From NCBI GenBank assembly GCA_902578775.1, contig CACHEF010000004.1, positions 1 to 64,000 of the forward strand: a DNA stretch of 64,000 nucleotides, written 5' to 3'. Of the stretch, positions 34,246 to 43,017 are shown one piece after another. The stretch's first letter is position 1. Each line of letters starts with the position of its first letter. Origin of the DNA: an uncultured Pelagibacteraceae bacterium (GTDB lineage Bacteria > Pseudomonadota > Alphaproteobacteria > Pelagibacterales > Pelagibacteraceae). A program made the position numbers and the translations under genes. Under the pieces are notes generated by a model. That model did not search any database. It saw only the letters and a list, made by a program, of their open reading frames with translations, and had not been told where the DNA came from.

Positions 34246-35532
34246 TTATTTTCTCCTAATTCTTTTTTTTATTGAGTAAGCATGTCCTGCTAACCCTTCA
34301 TAATTTGCAAGAGTTATAACTGATGGTCCAAGACTTTCAATACCCTTTTTTGATAAGTTAACATAAGAAATTCTTTTATAAAATTCATTCACACTAATTC
34401 CTGATGAGTATTTTGCAGAGCCATTAGTTGGCAATACATGATTTGATCCAACATTATAATCTGTCATAGCCATAATCGCATATTTACCTAAACAAATTGA
34501 TCCTGCATTATTAATTTTAGGTACAAATGATTTATAATTCTTAACATTTAATTCTAAATGTTCTGGTGCTATTGTATTAATAATTTCTATAATTCTTTTA
34601 TCAGAATTGACGTACATTAAAATTCCATTATTCATTAAACTTTTTTTTGCAATATACTTCCGTGGAATTTCTTTTAGCTGTTTTATAATTTCTAATTTTA
34701 CTTTAGAGATTAATTTTTTGTCTTTTGAAATTAAAATACATTGAGCTAATGGATCGTGTTCTGCTTGACCAATTAAATCACTAGCCACCCAAATAGGATT
34801 TGAATATTTATCACAAACAATGGTTATTTCTGATGGCCCTGCTGTCATTCCCTCAATTCCAACATCGCCAAAAACTTCTTTTTTTGCAGCAGCTACATAA
34901 GCATTACCAGGTCCAACAATTTTATTTACAGATTTTATTTTTTTTGTTCCATAAGCTGCAGCTGCAATAGCTGAAGGACCTCCAATTGAATAAACTTCTT
35001 TTATTTTACATTTCTTGGCTGCATATAAAACAGCTGAATTAAGTTTTCCTTTATAACAAGGATTGATCATAATTAATCTTTTTACACCAGCAACAATAGC
35101 AGGAATAGCATTCATTAAAACACTTGAGGGGTAAGAAGCAGTAGAGCCGGGTACATATATTGCAACAGAATCAATTGGTAAATATCTGTACTCAAGTTTA
35201 TTCTTAAATTTATCAATATATGAAATATTCTTAAATTTTTGCAAAGAATGAAATTTGTAAATACGATCATAAGCTATATCAATAGCTTGTTTAACTTTTT
35301 TATCTAAACTTTTAATAGATTTTGAGATTTGTTTTGAGGTTGGAACTAAAATTGAATTTTTATTAAATTTTTTCTCATATTTCAGTAAAGCTTTGTCCCC
35401 ATTTTTTTTTACATCTTTAATTATATTAGTGACTGATACTGAGCCCGATTGAACTTTCTTTTTTCGTCTAGATATCAACCTATTTAATTCGTGAATAAAA
35501 TTTTTGTTTTTACTGCTTAATATTTTGACCAT
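34246..35532 (-). CDS. hisD: Histidinol dehydrogenase
   Basis: Zinc enzyme that oxidises histidinol to histidine in two NAD steps. The 428 aa protein has [20 protein letters not shown]-type block, [59 protein letters not shown] (zinc and catalytic residues), APEHLEL and [22 protein letters not shown]. All active-site blocks are intact. It overlaps the DUF2948 gene by 1 nt and is separate from the hisG/hisZ unit, though close to it. Confidence 0.97.
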   Translation of the reverse strand: MVKILSSKNKNFIHELNRLISRRKKKVQSGSVSVTNIIKDVKKNGDKALLKYEKKFNKNSILVPTSKQISKSIKSLDKKVKQAIDIAYDRIYKFHSLQKFKNISYIDKFKNKLEYRYLPIDSVAIYVPGSTASYPSSVLMNAIPAIVAGVKRLIMINPCYKGKLNSAVLYAAKKCKIKEVYSIGGPSAIAAAAYGTKKIKSVNKIVGPGNAYVAAAKKEVFGDVGIEGMTAGPSEITIVCDKYSNPIWVASDLIGQAEHDPLAQCILISKDKKLISKVKLEIIKQLKEIPRKYIAKKSLMNNGILMYVNSDKRIIEIINTIAPEHLELNVKNYKSFVPKINNAGSICLGKYAIMAMTDYNVGSNHVLPTNGSAKYSSGISVNEFYKRISYVNLSKKGIESLGPSVITLANYEGLAGHAYSIKKRIRRK

Positions 35533-35927
35533 TATTTAATCTCGTTTTGATCCTCTAGTCTTACTTCAATAGTTTCTGACTTCAATGAAATATGAGCATT
35601 ATTTTTGAATATCAAATTGATCTCATAATCATCTTTATGCTTAAGGTAATCAATGCCAATTAGCTCTAAAAACAAATCTTTATTTTCTTGATCAATATTT
35701 TTTGATTTTACTTGATCAACAAAATCAAATTTGCAAACGCTATTGATTTTTTTCAGTTCTTTACCATCCTCTAAATTTTTTCTTTCAATTGAAAGTAAAA
35801 ATACTTTGTTAGACTGTAAAAATTTTATATTTGAAATTTTAACTTTTGCACCTGAACAACATGCTGAAATCATTTGAAGACCCTCATTATCCGTTGCAAT
35901 AATTTTTGCTAAATATTTTTTTTCCAT
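35532..35927 (-). CDS. DUF2948 family protein
   Basis: A 131 aa protein of unknown function, recognised from the alphaproteobacterial gene order murA-DUF2948-hisD and from its profile: an N-terminal LAKIIATDNEGLQMISACCSGAKVKISNI block and a beta-rich body ending NAHISLKSETIEVRLED. The DNxGLQxxSAxxQDA-like start is typical; the dipeptide CC stands where relatives have polar residues. It overlaps murA and hisD by 1 nt each. No membrane segment or signal peptide is seen. Confidence 0.8.
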   Translation of the reverse strand: MEKKYLAKIIATDNEGLQMISACCSGAKVKISNIKFLQSNKVFLLSIERKNLEDGKELKKINSVCKFDFVDQVKSKNIDQENKDLFLELIGIDYLKHKDDYEINLIFKNNAHISLKSETIEVRLEDQNEIK

Positions 35928-37180
35928 TAGCTTACTCTTTTAATTTTTGCTCCAACCTTTTTCAATTTTTTTTCAATATTTTCATAGCCTCTATCAAGAT
36001 GATAAATTCTATTAATAACTGATTTTCCTTTTGCTATTAAAGCTGCTAAAACTAAGGAAACAGAAGCCCTCAAATCTGTTGCCATTAATTCTGCTGGCGC
36101 AAAATTTGTATTTCCTTCAATAACTGCCTTATTTCCATTCGTTAAAATTTTTGCACCCATTCTATTTAACTCAGCCACATGCATAAATCTATTTTCAAAA
36201 ATATCCTCTTTTATAGTTGAACTTTTATTTGCCTTACATAACAGAACCATTATTTGTGCTTGTAAATCTGTTGGAAATCCTGGATAAGGGGCTGTTTTAA
36301 TTTTCATACTTTTAATTTTTTTATTTCCAATAATTGTTAATTCATTTTTTTTTGTAATTATTTTTGATCCTATTTTTTTAAGTATATTTATTTCTGTTTG
36401 CATAATCTCAGGAGTTATATTTACAATTTTTAAATTTCCTTCTGTAAGTGCTGCTGCAACTAAATATGTTCCAGCCTCTATTCGATCGAACATCACAGAA
36501 TAATTAATTTCCTTAGTTTCACTTACTCCAATTATCCTTATCTTTCTTTTTGATATCCATTTAATATTACATCCCATTTGATTTAAAAAATTTACTAAGT
36601 CTTTAATCTCTGGCTCAATAGCACAATTTGATAATTCGGTAGTGCCTTTTGCATGGCTTGCGGCAATTATTAAATTTTCAGTTGCCCCTACTGAGATTTT
36701 TGGGAATTTAATTTTATTTCCTTTTAATCCTTTTATTGCTTTAGCAATTACATATCCTTGATCAATTTTGTATTTAACCCCTAATTTTGAAAGTGCTTTG
36801 AGATGTATATCTATAGGACGAGTTCCAATTGCACATCCACCAGGTAAAGATACTTTTGCTGAATTATATTTCGCAAGTAGTGGCCCTAAGACTAAAATCC
36901 CTGCCCGCATAGTTTTTACTAAGTTATAGGAGGCAAATTTTTTTTTTTGTTTGGAATTATCTATTATAATTTTATTTTTATTAAATCTTATTTTAGACCC
37001 TAAAGACTTAAGTAATGTAAGCATTGTTTCAATGTCACGAACATTAGGTAGATTCTTTAAAACTATTTTTTTGTTCGATAAAATAGATGCAGCCAAAATT
37101 GGTAGTGATGCATTTTTAGAACCTGAAATTTTTATTTGCCCTTTGAGCTTATTTGCCCCAAAGACTTCTAATTTTTGCAT
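35927..37180 (-). CDS. murA: UDP-N-acetylglucosamine 1-carboxyvinyltransferase
   Basis: First committed step of peptidoglycan synthesis. The 417 aa protein shows NKLKGQIKISGSKNASLPILAA (UDP-GlcNAc-binding Lys-Asn), MRAGILVLGPLLAKYNSAKVSLPGGCAIGTRPID with the catalytic cysteine in PGGCAIG, FDRIEAGTYLVAAA, TAPYPGFPTDLQAQIM and LMATDLRASVSLVLAALIAKG. The catalytic Cys (not Asp) means the fosfomycin-sensitive type. It overlaps DUF2948 by 1 nt and lies 2 nt from dcd. Confidence 0.97.
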   Translation of the reverse strand: MQKLEVFGANKLKGQIKISGSKNASLPILAASILSNKKIVLKNLPNVRDIETMLTLLKSLGSKIRFNKNKIIIDNSKQKKKFASYNLVKTMRAGILVLGPLLAKYNSAKVSLPGGCAIGTRPIDIHLKALSKLGVKYKIDQGYVIAKAIKGLKGNKIKFPKISVGATENLIIAASHAKGTTELSNCAIEPEIKDLVNFLNQMGCNIKWISKRKIRIIGVSETKEINYSVMFDRIEAGTYLVAAALTEGNLKIVNITPEIMQTEINILKKIGSKIITKKNELTIIGNKKIKSMKIKTAPYPGFPTDLQAQIMVLLCKANKSSTIKEDIFENRFMHVAELNRMGAKILTNGNKAVIEGNTNFAPAELMATDLRASVSLVLAALIAKGKSVINRIYHLDRGYENIEKKLKKVGAKIKRVS

Positions 37181-37182
37181 GA

Positions 37183-37737
37183 TTAAACTTTTGGTAAAGT
37201 TACTCCAGTTTGTCCCATATACTTTCCGTCTCTATCTGCATATGTTATTTCTGGTTTTTCATTGCCTTTTAAGAAAATAAATTGAGCAACCCCTTCATTT
37301 GCATAAATTTTAGCAGGCAAAGGTGTGGTATTTGAAAACTCTAAAGTCACATAGCCCTCCCAACCTGGTTCTAGTGGGGTAACATTCACTATAATCCCAC
37401 ATCTTGCATATGTTGATTTTCCAAGACATATAACAAGCACATCATTTGGTATTTTAAATTTTTCGACAGTTCTTGCTAGAACAAAGGAGTTAGGAGGTAT
37501 AATACACTCCGAAACTTTCTTTGTTACAAAATTTGTTGGTTTAAAATTTTTAGGATCTACTATTTCAGAATTTACATTTGTAAAAATTTTAAATTCATCT
37601 GAAACCCTTGCATCATAGCCAAAGGATGAAAGCCCGTATGAGATGCTATCCCCTCGTATTTGCTTTTCCTCAAATGGGAAAATCATTCCATTTTCTTTAG
37701 ACATTTTTTTAATCCAATTGTCTGAGAGAACCGACAT
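37183..37737 (-). CDS. dcd: dCTP deaminase
   Basis: Deaminates dCTP to dUTP, the route to thymidylate in many proteobacteria. The 184 aa trimeric beta-barrel enzyme has [54 protein letters not shown] (catalytic Ser-Arg region), [23 protein letters not shown] with the active-site Glu, and [12 protein letters not shown]. Its ATG shares one base with the stop of the 33-aa ORF upstream (TAATG), so translation is coupled. Confidence 0.96.
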   Translation of the reverse strand: MSVLSDNWIKKMSKENGMIFPFEEKQIRGDSISYGLSSFGYDARVSDEFKIFTNVNSEIVDPKNFKPTNFVTKKVSECIIPPNSFVLARTVEKFKIPNDVLVICLGKSTYARCGIIVNVTPLEPGWEGYVTLEFSNTTPLPAKIYANEGVAQFIFLKGNEKPEITYADRDGKYMGQTGVTLPKV

Positions 37738-37838
37738 TATTTACTTTTCTTTTTAGTTTTTTTTTGAAAAATTTTTCTTTTCTTTAAATTTTTCCTAAGA
37801 GCATAACCTAAGCGCTCATTTTTTTCTTTATTGCTCAT
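37737..37838 (-). CDS. Small basic protein (33 aa), unrecognised
   Basis: Missing from the ORF track because of its length. ATG at 37838, TAA at 37739-37737. About half the residues are Lys or Arg ([20 protein letters not shown] start). Its start overlaps the stop of the 66-aa ORF (ATGA) and its stop overlaps the dcd start (TAATG), which strongly supports real translation. The composition suggests nucleic acid or ribosome binding, but no family is recognised. Confidence 0.7.
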   Translation of the reverse strand: MSNKEKNERLGYALRKNLKKRKIFQKKTKKKSK

Positions 37839-38035
37839 TCTTTATTTGGATTTGTCAAAAAGTCTAACGTAATTGGTTTTGAGGCATCTAAAGTTTGTGG
37901 TCTTTGATCTTCTTTTTTTGAACCCTCCTTAGCTAATCTTTTTGCTTTTTTTTCAGCAAGCTTTTTTTCTCTCTTAGCCTGCTTCTCCATAAGTTTAGCA
38001 CTTTTAGTAGATTTATAATCGTAATGAATGCCCAT
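37835..38035 (-). CDS. Small charged coiled-coil protein (66 aa), unrecognised
   Basis: A 66 aa ORF: a short start GIHYDYKSTKSAK, a highly charged helix rich in Lys, Ala and Glu (about 15-45, likely a single coiled coil), and a C-terminal segment ending [12 protein letters not shown]. It opens the operon ahead of the 33-aa ORF, dcd and murA, with an ATGA overlap to the next gene. No signal peptide or membrane segment. Function unknown; the tight packing is the best evidence that it is a gene. Confidence 0.65.
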   Translation of the reverse strand: MGIHYDYKSTKSAKLMEKQAKREKKLAEKKAKRLAKEGSKKEDQRPQTLDASKPITLDFLTNPNKE

Positions 38036-38135
38036 AAAAAATTCCTAAGTGTATATAATGCATATTATTAAAAAAATTAAGGCAATAATTTGAAAAAAAT
38101 GCTTTATTATCAATGAAATACAATTGTTCAATTAT

Positions 38136-38209
38136 GCTCCTGTAGTTAAATGGTATAACAAGTCATTGGTAATGACTAATTCCCTGGTCAGTACAGGGTG
38201 GGAGCACCA
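38136..38209 (+). tRNA. tRNA-Thr (anticodon GGT) with unusual T-loop
   Basis: Plus-strand cloverleaf: acceptor GCTCCTG/TGGGAGC (two G-U pairs), D-stem GTTA/TAAC with loop AATGGTA (GG present), anticodon arm AGTCA-TTGGTAA-TGACT (anticodon GGT), T-stem CCCTG/CAGGG, A73 and encoded CCA. The T-loop is GTCAGTA rather than TTCRANY: T55 and C56 are kept but the 54-58 pair T-A is replaced by G and G. It abuts the stop codon of the VTT-domain gene on the other strand. Confidence 0.9.
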
Positions 38210-38929
38210 CTAATTTTTATAGAATATTTTTCTAAAAAAAATTGTAATAGCCAATAATACAAAAAAAGCAATCATTGGAATATAAATTGATGGAGATGTT
38301 AATAAATCAATAACGCTTGGTGCCTCTAGGTTTTTATCAATTATTTCTTCTAGACCACTTCCAATAGAAATTATTAAAAATAACGAGGGTATCATTCCTA
38401 AAAATGTTGACCAAAAAAAATTAATTACTTTAACATCAAAAATACATGGTAATACATTTTGTATCTGAAATGGAATTCCTCCTACAAATCTGTATATCAA
38501 CAAATATATGAATTCAGATTTTTTAAATTTTTCTTCAAGTTTTTTAAATCTATTTAAAAATTTATCTCTTATCATTTCTTTTAAAAAATAATTTGCAAAA
38601 ATGTAAAGTAAAGTTGCTCCAAATGTCATTCCTATAATTGCAAATAACAGACCAAACCATTTACCAAAAATAAATCCAGCAAATAAAGCTAAAGGTGATC
38701 CAAATCCAGCTGCAAAAACCCATAGAGTTGCAAATAAAATAAACATTAAACCTATTAACAATAAATTTGATTGTCTGAGTTGATAGAAGTAATCCCGATT
38801 ATTTTTTATAAACTCGTAGCTAGTAATTTCTTGGAAAGTAAATTTGGTAAATATCAGATATAAAAATAAACTAACTAAAGAAACATAAAATAGGCCAATA
38901 AATAATTTAATTTTTTTAGATTTTACCAT
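38210..38929 (-). CDS. VTT-domain (TVP38/TMEM64, DedA-like) membrane protein
   Basis: A 239 aa inner-membrane protein with about five to six hydrophobic segments. The VTT domain is marked by FAAGFGSPLALFAGFIFGKWFGLLFAIIG and the re-entrant helix region RFVGGIPFQIQNVLPCIFDVKVINFFWSTFLGMIPS (family R..p..PF...N...G). Related proteins in bacteria and eukaryotes act as lipid scramblases or in membrane homeostasis. It ends 1 nt from the tRNA-Thr 3' end; a single-gene transcript is likely. Confidence 0.88.
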   Translation of the reverse strand: MVKSKKIKLFIGLFYVSLVSLFLYLIFTKFTFQEITSYEFIKNNRDYFYQLRQSNLLLIGLMFILFATLWVFAAGFGSPLALFAGFIFGKWFGLLFAIIGMTFGATLLYIFANYFLKEMIRDKFLNRFKKLEEKFKKSEFIYLLIYRFVGGIPFQIQNVLPCIFDVKVINFFWSTFLGMIPSLFLIISIGSGLEEIIDKNLEAPSVIDLLTSPSIYIPMIAFFVLLAITIFFRKIFYKN

Positions 38930-38960
38930 TTATTCAGATTTTAATAAGAAAATCTTCTAT

Positions 38961-38989
38961 TTGCTATTTATATATTTAGTTACTATAAA
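38961..38989 (+). promoter_or_regulatory. Candidate promoter of rpmH
   Basis: TTGCTA, 17-nt spacer, TATAAA, followed by a leader of about 25-30 nt to the rpmH ATG. The spacing is ideal and rpmH-rnpA is normally transcribed from a promoter at this position. No operator is evident. Confidence 0.55.
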
Positions 38990-39021
38990 GGGCAAAATTT
39001 AACAAACATTTAACAGCATTT

Positions 39022-39177
39022 ATGAAAAGAACTTATCAACCGAAAAAAGGCAAAAGATTAAAAAAACATGGATTTCGATCTAAGATGAAAACTAAAGGGG
39101 GTCGAAAACTTCTGAAAAGAAGACGAGCCAGGGGAAGAAAAAATTTAACTGTTTCATCAACTGTTAAAAAAAAATAA
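39022..39177 (+). CDS. rpmH: 50S ribosomal protein L34
   Basis: Missing from the ORF track. It reads [39 protein letters not shown], a complete L34 pattern. The protein has 51 aa, slightly longer than the common 44-46 because of a C-terminal [11 protein letters not shown] tail. It is first in the rpmH-rnpA-yidD-yidC run, the near-universal bacterial order, with 10 nt to rnpA. Confidence 0.97.
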   Translation: MKRTYQPKKGKRLKKHGFRSKMKTKGGRKLLKRRRARGRKNLTVSSTVKKK

Positions 39178-39187
39178 TCTGATTTAA

Positions 39188-39529
39188 ATGAAAAGCAAAA
39201 TACTTGCTCTTTCAAAAAGCGAAGACTTTAAAAATCTTTTAAGTCAAAAAAAAATTTCTAACAAATATGTAACTATTTTTTTTGGAAAATTAAGGAATAA
39301 GAATGAAGAGAAACTTAATATAAGCTTTGTAACTAAGAAAAAAATTGGTAATGCAATAAAGAGAAACAAAATTAAACGACGTTTGAGGAATATAGTTAAT
39401 GATGCTGTAAAAAATATTGATTTAAAATTTAATTATTCATATCTTGTTATTGCCAAGCCAACTATGTTAAACAAAGAATATACAATTATAAAAGAAACCT
39501 TATTTAGGGAATTAGAAAGAATACGTTAA
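39188..39529 (+). CDS. rnpA: Ribonuclease P protein component
   Basis: Protein cofactor of RNase P, which trims tRNA 5' leaders. The 113 aa protein has the N-terminal LSKSEDFKNLLSQKK, VTKKKIGNAIKRNKIKRRLRNIVND (the conserved RNR-type RNA-binding helix) and YLVIAKPTML. Length and charge fit RnpA. Its stop overlaps the yidD ATG by 1 nt (TAATG). Confidence 0.95.
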   Translation: MKSKILALSKSEDFKNLLSQKKISNKYVTIFFGKLRNKNEEKLNISFVTKKKIGNAIKRNKIKRRLRNIVNDAVKNIDLKFNYSYLVIAKPTMLNKEYTIIKETLFRELERIR

Positions 39530-39780
39530 TGAATATTTTAACAATAATACTTATTAAATTAATAAAAGGTTATCGATATTTACTAAGTCCTTTGCTAGGA
39601 CATTCATGTCGTTATTTACCAACTTGTTCAGAATATAGTATTGAGGCACTAAAAACTTTTGGTTTATTTAGGGGTTTATTTCTTAGTATAAAAAGAATTC
39701 TATCATGTCATCCAATTAAATTTCTTGGAGGTGGAGAAGGTCTAGACCCTGTAATTAAGAAAATGAAGATTAAAAAATAA
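39529..39780 (+). CDS. yidD: Membrane protein insertion efficiency factor YidD
   Basis: An 83 aa small protein with the full family signature: LIKGYRYLLSPLLGHSCRYLPTCSEYSIEALKTFG and RILSCHPIKFLGGGEGLDPV, including the three cysteines. It has an amphipathic N-terminal helix for membrane association and assists YidC/Sec insertion. Overlaps of 1 nt on both sides tie it to rnpA and yidC. Confidence 0.96.
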   Translation: MNILTIILIKLIKGYRYLLSPLLGHSCRYLPTCSEYSIEALKTFGLFRGLFLSIKRILSCHPIKFLGGGEGLDPVIKKMKIKK

Positions 39781-41462
39781 TGGATACAAAAAATGTAATT
39801 GCAGCAATTTCTTTATCAGCGGCTGTTATAGTTTTATATTCACTATTTTTTGTGCCAGAGCCTGTTCAAAGAACAGAAGATTTATCTGAAAAAAATAAAA
39901 TAGAAAAAAATTCAGATACCCCTAGTTTAGATCAAAAAGAACAATTAGTTAAGATTTCAAGAAATGAAGCAATAATCCAAAATGAGAGAGTAAATTTTGA
40001 AAATAATAATATTAAAGGTTCTATATCTCTTAAAGGTGCAGTAATTGATGACTTAACATTTAAAAAATATAATACAGACTTAGAGAGTAATGAAAACGTA
40101 GTTTTATTAAATCCAAGAAATGTAGAAGATGGATATTTCATAGAAAGTGGATTTGTAACTTCTGATAAAAATATCGATATTCCAAATTCAGACGCTGTAT
40201 GGTCGCTTGAGAGGAATAATAAACTAACTGAACAATCTCCTATAAAATTATCATGGACAAATAAACAAGGAATTACATTTGTGAAAGAGATTTCATTAGA
40301 TAATCAGTTTTTATTTACAGTTAAGCAAAAGATAATCAATTCTACTAACAAAAAATTTGACTTTTATTCATATGGTCAAATAATAAGAAACAAGATCCCT
40401 GAAGGTCTTTCAAATTTTTATATTCTTCATGAAGGATTGCTAGCCGCACTTGATGGAGATCTAATTGAAGAAGACTATGATGATATTCAAGAACAAAAAT
40501 TTAGTAAAAATGCAAAAAAAGGGTGGTTTGGGATTGGGGATAAATACTGGATAAGTTCTATTATTCCTCCAAGAGACAAGGATTTTAAAATTACTTTTGA
40601 TTATAAAGATAAATTTAGAGCAAATTATATTGCAACTGAACCTATTGAGCTTGGTGGTAATTCTACAATTGAAGATAAGATGCAAATTATTATTGCAGCA
40701 AAAAGAGTGGATGTTGTGGATGGTTATGCTGAGCAATTAGATATAGATAAATTTGATTTAGTTATTGATTGGGGTTTTTTATATTTTATTACTAAACCTC
40801 TCTTTTATGGAATTGATTATTTTTTTAAACTATTAGGAAACTATGGATTAGCAATTATAGCTATTACAATTTGTATTAGATTGGCTTTTTTTCCACTTGC
40901 TAATTTTTCATTTAGAAGTATGGCAAAAATGAAAGCTCTTCAGCCTGAAATGGTAAGATTAAAAGAACTACACAAAAATGATAAAATGAAGCTTCAACAA
41001 GAAATGATGGCACTTTATAAAAAAGAAAAAGTTAATCCAATGTCAGGGTGTTTGCCAATTTTAGTTCAAATACCAGTATTTTTTGCATTATACAAAGTTT
41101 TATTCGTAACTATCGAAATGAGACAAATGCCATTTTATGGATGGATACATGATTTAAGTGAGCGTGATCCCACAAGTTTGTTTAATCTATTCGGCCTATT
41201 ACCTTACGACGTTCCATCTTTCTTAGTTATTGGAGCGTGGCCGGTGGCAATGGGAGTTTCAATGTGGATTCAGCAAAAACTAAATCCAGCACCAACTGAC
41301 GCTATGCAGGCTCGGATTTTTCAATTTTTTCCACTTTTCTTAACTGTAATCCTTGCTCCATTCCCTAGTGGATTAGTAATTTATTGGACAGTAAATAATA
41401 TTTTAACTATGGCGCAACAAGTTTTTATAATGAAAAGAACAACAGTTAAAACTGTAACTTAA
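39780..41462 (+). CDS. yidC: Membrane protein insertase YidC
   Basis: A 560 aa inner-membrane insertase. An N-terminal membrane segment (about 6-24) is followed by the large periplasmic beta-domain of Gram-negative YidC (to about residue 340), then the conserved five-helix core: GNYGLAIIAITICIRLAFFPLANFSFRSMAKMKALQPEM with the hydrophilic-groove arginine, KVNPMSGCLPILVQIPVFFALYKVL, and FPSGLVIYWTVNNILTMAQQ. Its stop overlaps the argB ATG by 1 nt. The gene engB, often next in alphaproteobacteria, is not here. Confidence 0.97.
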   Translation: MDTKNVIAAISLSAAVIVLYSLFFVPEPVQRTEDLSEKNKIEKNSDTPSLDQKEQLVKISRNEAIIQNERVNFENNNIKGSISLKGAVIDDLTFKKYNTDLESNENVVLLNPRNVEDGYFIESGFVTSDKNIDIPNSDAVWSLERNNKLTEQSPIKLSWTNKQGITFVKEISLDNQFLFTVKQKIINSTNKKFDFYSYGQIIRNKIPEGLSNFYILHEGLLAALDGDLIEEDYDDIQEQKFSKNAKKGWFGIGDKYWISSIIPPRDKDFKITFDYKDKFRANYIATEPIELGGNSTIEDKMQIIIAAKRVDVVDGYAEQLDIDKFDLVIDWGFLYFITKPLFYGIDYFFKLLGNYGLAIIAITICIRLAFFPLANFSFRSMAKMKALQPEMVRLKELHKNDKMKLQQEMMALYKKEKVNPMSGCLPILVQIPVFFALYKVLFVTIEMRQMPFYGWIHDLSERDPTSLFNLFGLLPYDVPSFLVIGAWPVAMGVSMWIQQKLNPAPTDAMQARIFQFFPLFLTVILAPFPSGLVIYWTVNNILTMAQQVFIMKRTTVKTVT

Positions 41463-42328
41463 TGTCAAAGATTTCAGAAGAGGAAATTCAAAAAATTTTA
41501 CCAGAAAAAGGCCCATCTTTCGATGAAGTAAAAAATTATTTATATAAATATAACGATGAATTCATTGTTATTAAATGTGGGGGAAGCGTTTTAGTAGATC
41601 CAAAATTATTTAAAATTTTTATTGAAGATGTTGCAATTTTAAAAAAACTTGGTTTTAATCCCATAGTTATCCACGGTGGTGGAAAAAGAATAAACAACAA
41701 ACTAAGTGAACTTAATATTAAAAGTGATTTTATTAATGGACTAAGAGTTACAGATAAAAATACTATAAATATAGTTGAGGATGTATTGATTGAATTTAAT
41801 AAGGAAATTGTCAATGCTTTAAATGATCAATCATGTAAAACAAGAAGAATTACTTCAAAAGAATACAATATAATAACTGTGAAACCTGAAAGTGATGAAT
41901 TAGGTTTCGTAGGTTCTCCCACTCACATTAAAACTAATGTTTTAAAAGAAACCATTCAGGTTAATGAAGTACCCGTCGTTGCGCCATTAGGATTAGATGA
42001 AAATAATCAAACTTTTAATATCAATGCAGATACAGCTGCAGGTGCTATAGCAAAAAAACTTAAAGCTAGAAGATTAATAATAATGAGCGATATTGAGGGT
42101 GTTTTAGATAATGATAATAAATTAATATCTGAAATTAATACTGATAAAGTTAATGAATTAATAAAAAATGAAATAATAGTTGGTGGAATGATACCAAAAA
42201 TTAAAAATTGTTTAGATGTCGCAAATAATGGTGTCAAAGGAGTTGTAATTATTGACGGAAGAAAAAATCATTCAATATTATTTGAATTACTTTCAGACAA
42301 AGGGTCAGGCACGCTAATAAGAAAATGA
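41462..42328 (+). CDS. argB: Acetylglutamate kinase
   Basis: Second step of arginine synthesis. The 288 aa protein has IVIKCGGSVLVDP, PIVIHGGGKRINNKLSEL, GLRVTDKNTINIVEDVLI, NINADTAAGAIAKKLKARRLIIMSDIEGVL and VVGGMIPKIKNCLDVANNGV. The N-terminal extension before the kinase fold suggests the arginine-inhibited hexameric type (family knowledge). argB after yidC is common in alphaproteobacteria, usually with engB between. It overlaps the HAD gene by 4 nt. Confidence 0.96.
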   Translation: MSKISEEEIQKILPEKGPSFDEVKNYLYKYNDEFIVIKCGGSVLVDPKLFKIFIEDVAILKKLGFNPIVIHGGGKRINNKLSELNIKSDFINGLRVTDKNTINIVEDVLIEFNKEIVNALNDQSCKTRRITSKEYNIITVKPESDELGFVGSPTHIKTNVLKETIQVNEVPVVAPLGLDENNQTFNINADTAAGAIAKKLKARRLIIMSDIEGVLDNDNKLISEINTDKVNELIKNEIIVGGMIPKIKNCLDVANNGVKGVVIIDGRKNHSILFELLSDKGSGTLIRK

Positions 42329-43014
42329 ATATAAAAGAAAAAAAATATCTTTTATTAGATCTTGATGGTGTCTGTTATGGAAAACATAACAACTACTCTT
42401 TAGAGAGAGTATTTGGTCAAGTATCAAAAAAAATGACACAGTTTATTTCAGAAAGACTTAAAATAGATATAGATAAAGCGAAAAAACTTCAAACAAATTA
42501 TTTTTACAAATATAATACAAGCCTTAATGGTTTAATGATACACCATGATATTCCACCACAAGAATTCTTAAAATATGTCCATAATATTGATCTTTCATTT
42601 ATGAAGGAAGATAAAATTATGAGAAATGAACTTGAACAACTAGATATGGAAAAATTTATATTCACAAATGGCAGTGCTGAACATGCAAAAAATATTTTAA
42701 CTCATCTTGGTATATATGATTTATTTGGAAGAGACAAAGTTTTTGATATCCAAGATGCTGGATATATTCCAAAACCAGAAGCAAAAACCTTTGACTTAAT
42801 GGTAAAAAAATTTGGTATTGATCCTAAAGAGACAATCTATATTGAGGATATCGCAAAAAATCTAAGCATTGGGCATGAAAGAGGATGTACAACTGTTTGG
42901 TTAATCAATGATGAACAATTTGGAAAGATAGACTCAGATAAAGATTATATTTCTCATAAAATTGAAAATCTGTCTTTATTTCTAAAAGAAATAAGGTTAT
43001 TAAAAAGCCAGTAA
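42325..43014 (+). CDS. HAD-family pyrimidine 5'-nucleotidase-like phosphatase
   Basis: A 229 aa haloacid dehalogenase (class IA) phosphatase. Motif I is LLLDLDGVCYG, motif II FIFTNGSAEHAKNIL, motif III the lysine in YIPKPEAKTF, motif IV IYIEDIAKNL. The helical cap (KMTQFISERLKIDIDKAKKLQTNYFYKYNTSLNGLM) matches the SDT1/PNT pyrimidine 5'-nucleotidase group present near argB-dapD in alphaproteobacteria. Likely a house-cleaning nucleotidase; substrate is inferred. Confidence 0.88.
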   Translation: MNIKEKKYLLLDLDGVCYGKHNNYSLERVFGQVSKKMTQFISERLKIDIDKAKKLQTNYFYKYNTSLNGLMIHHDIPPQEFLKYVHNIDLSFMKEDKIMRNELEQLDMEKFIFTNGSAEHAKNILTHLGIYDLFGRDKVFDIQDAGYIPKPEAKTFDLMVKKFGIDPKETIYIEDIAKNLSIGHERGCTTVWLINDEQFGKIDSDKDYISHKIENLSLFLKEIRLLKSQ

Positions 43015-43017
43015 ATT

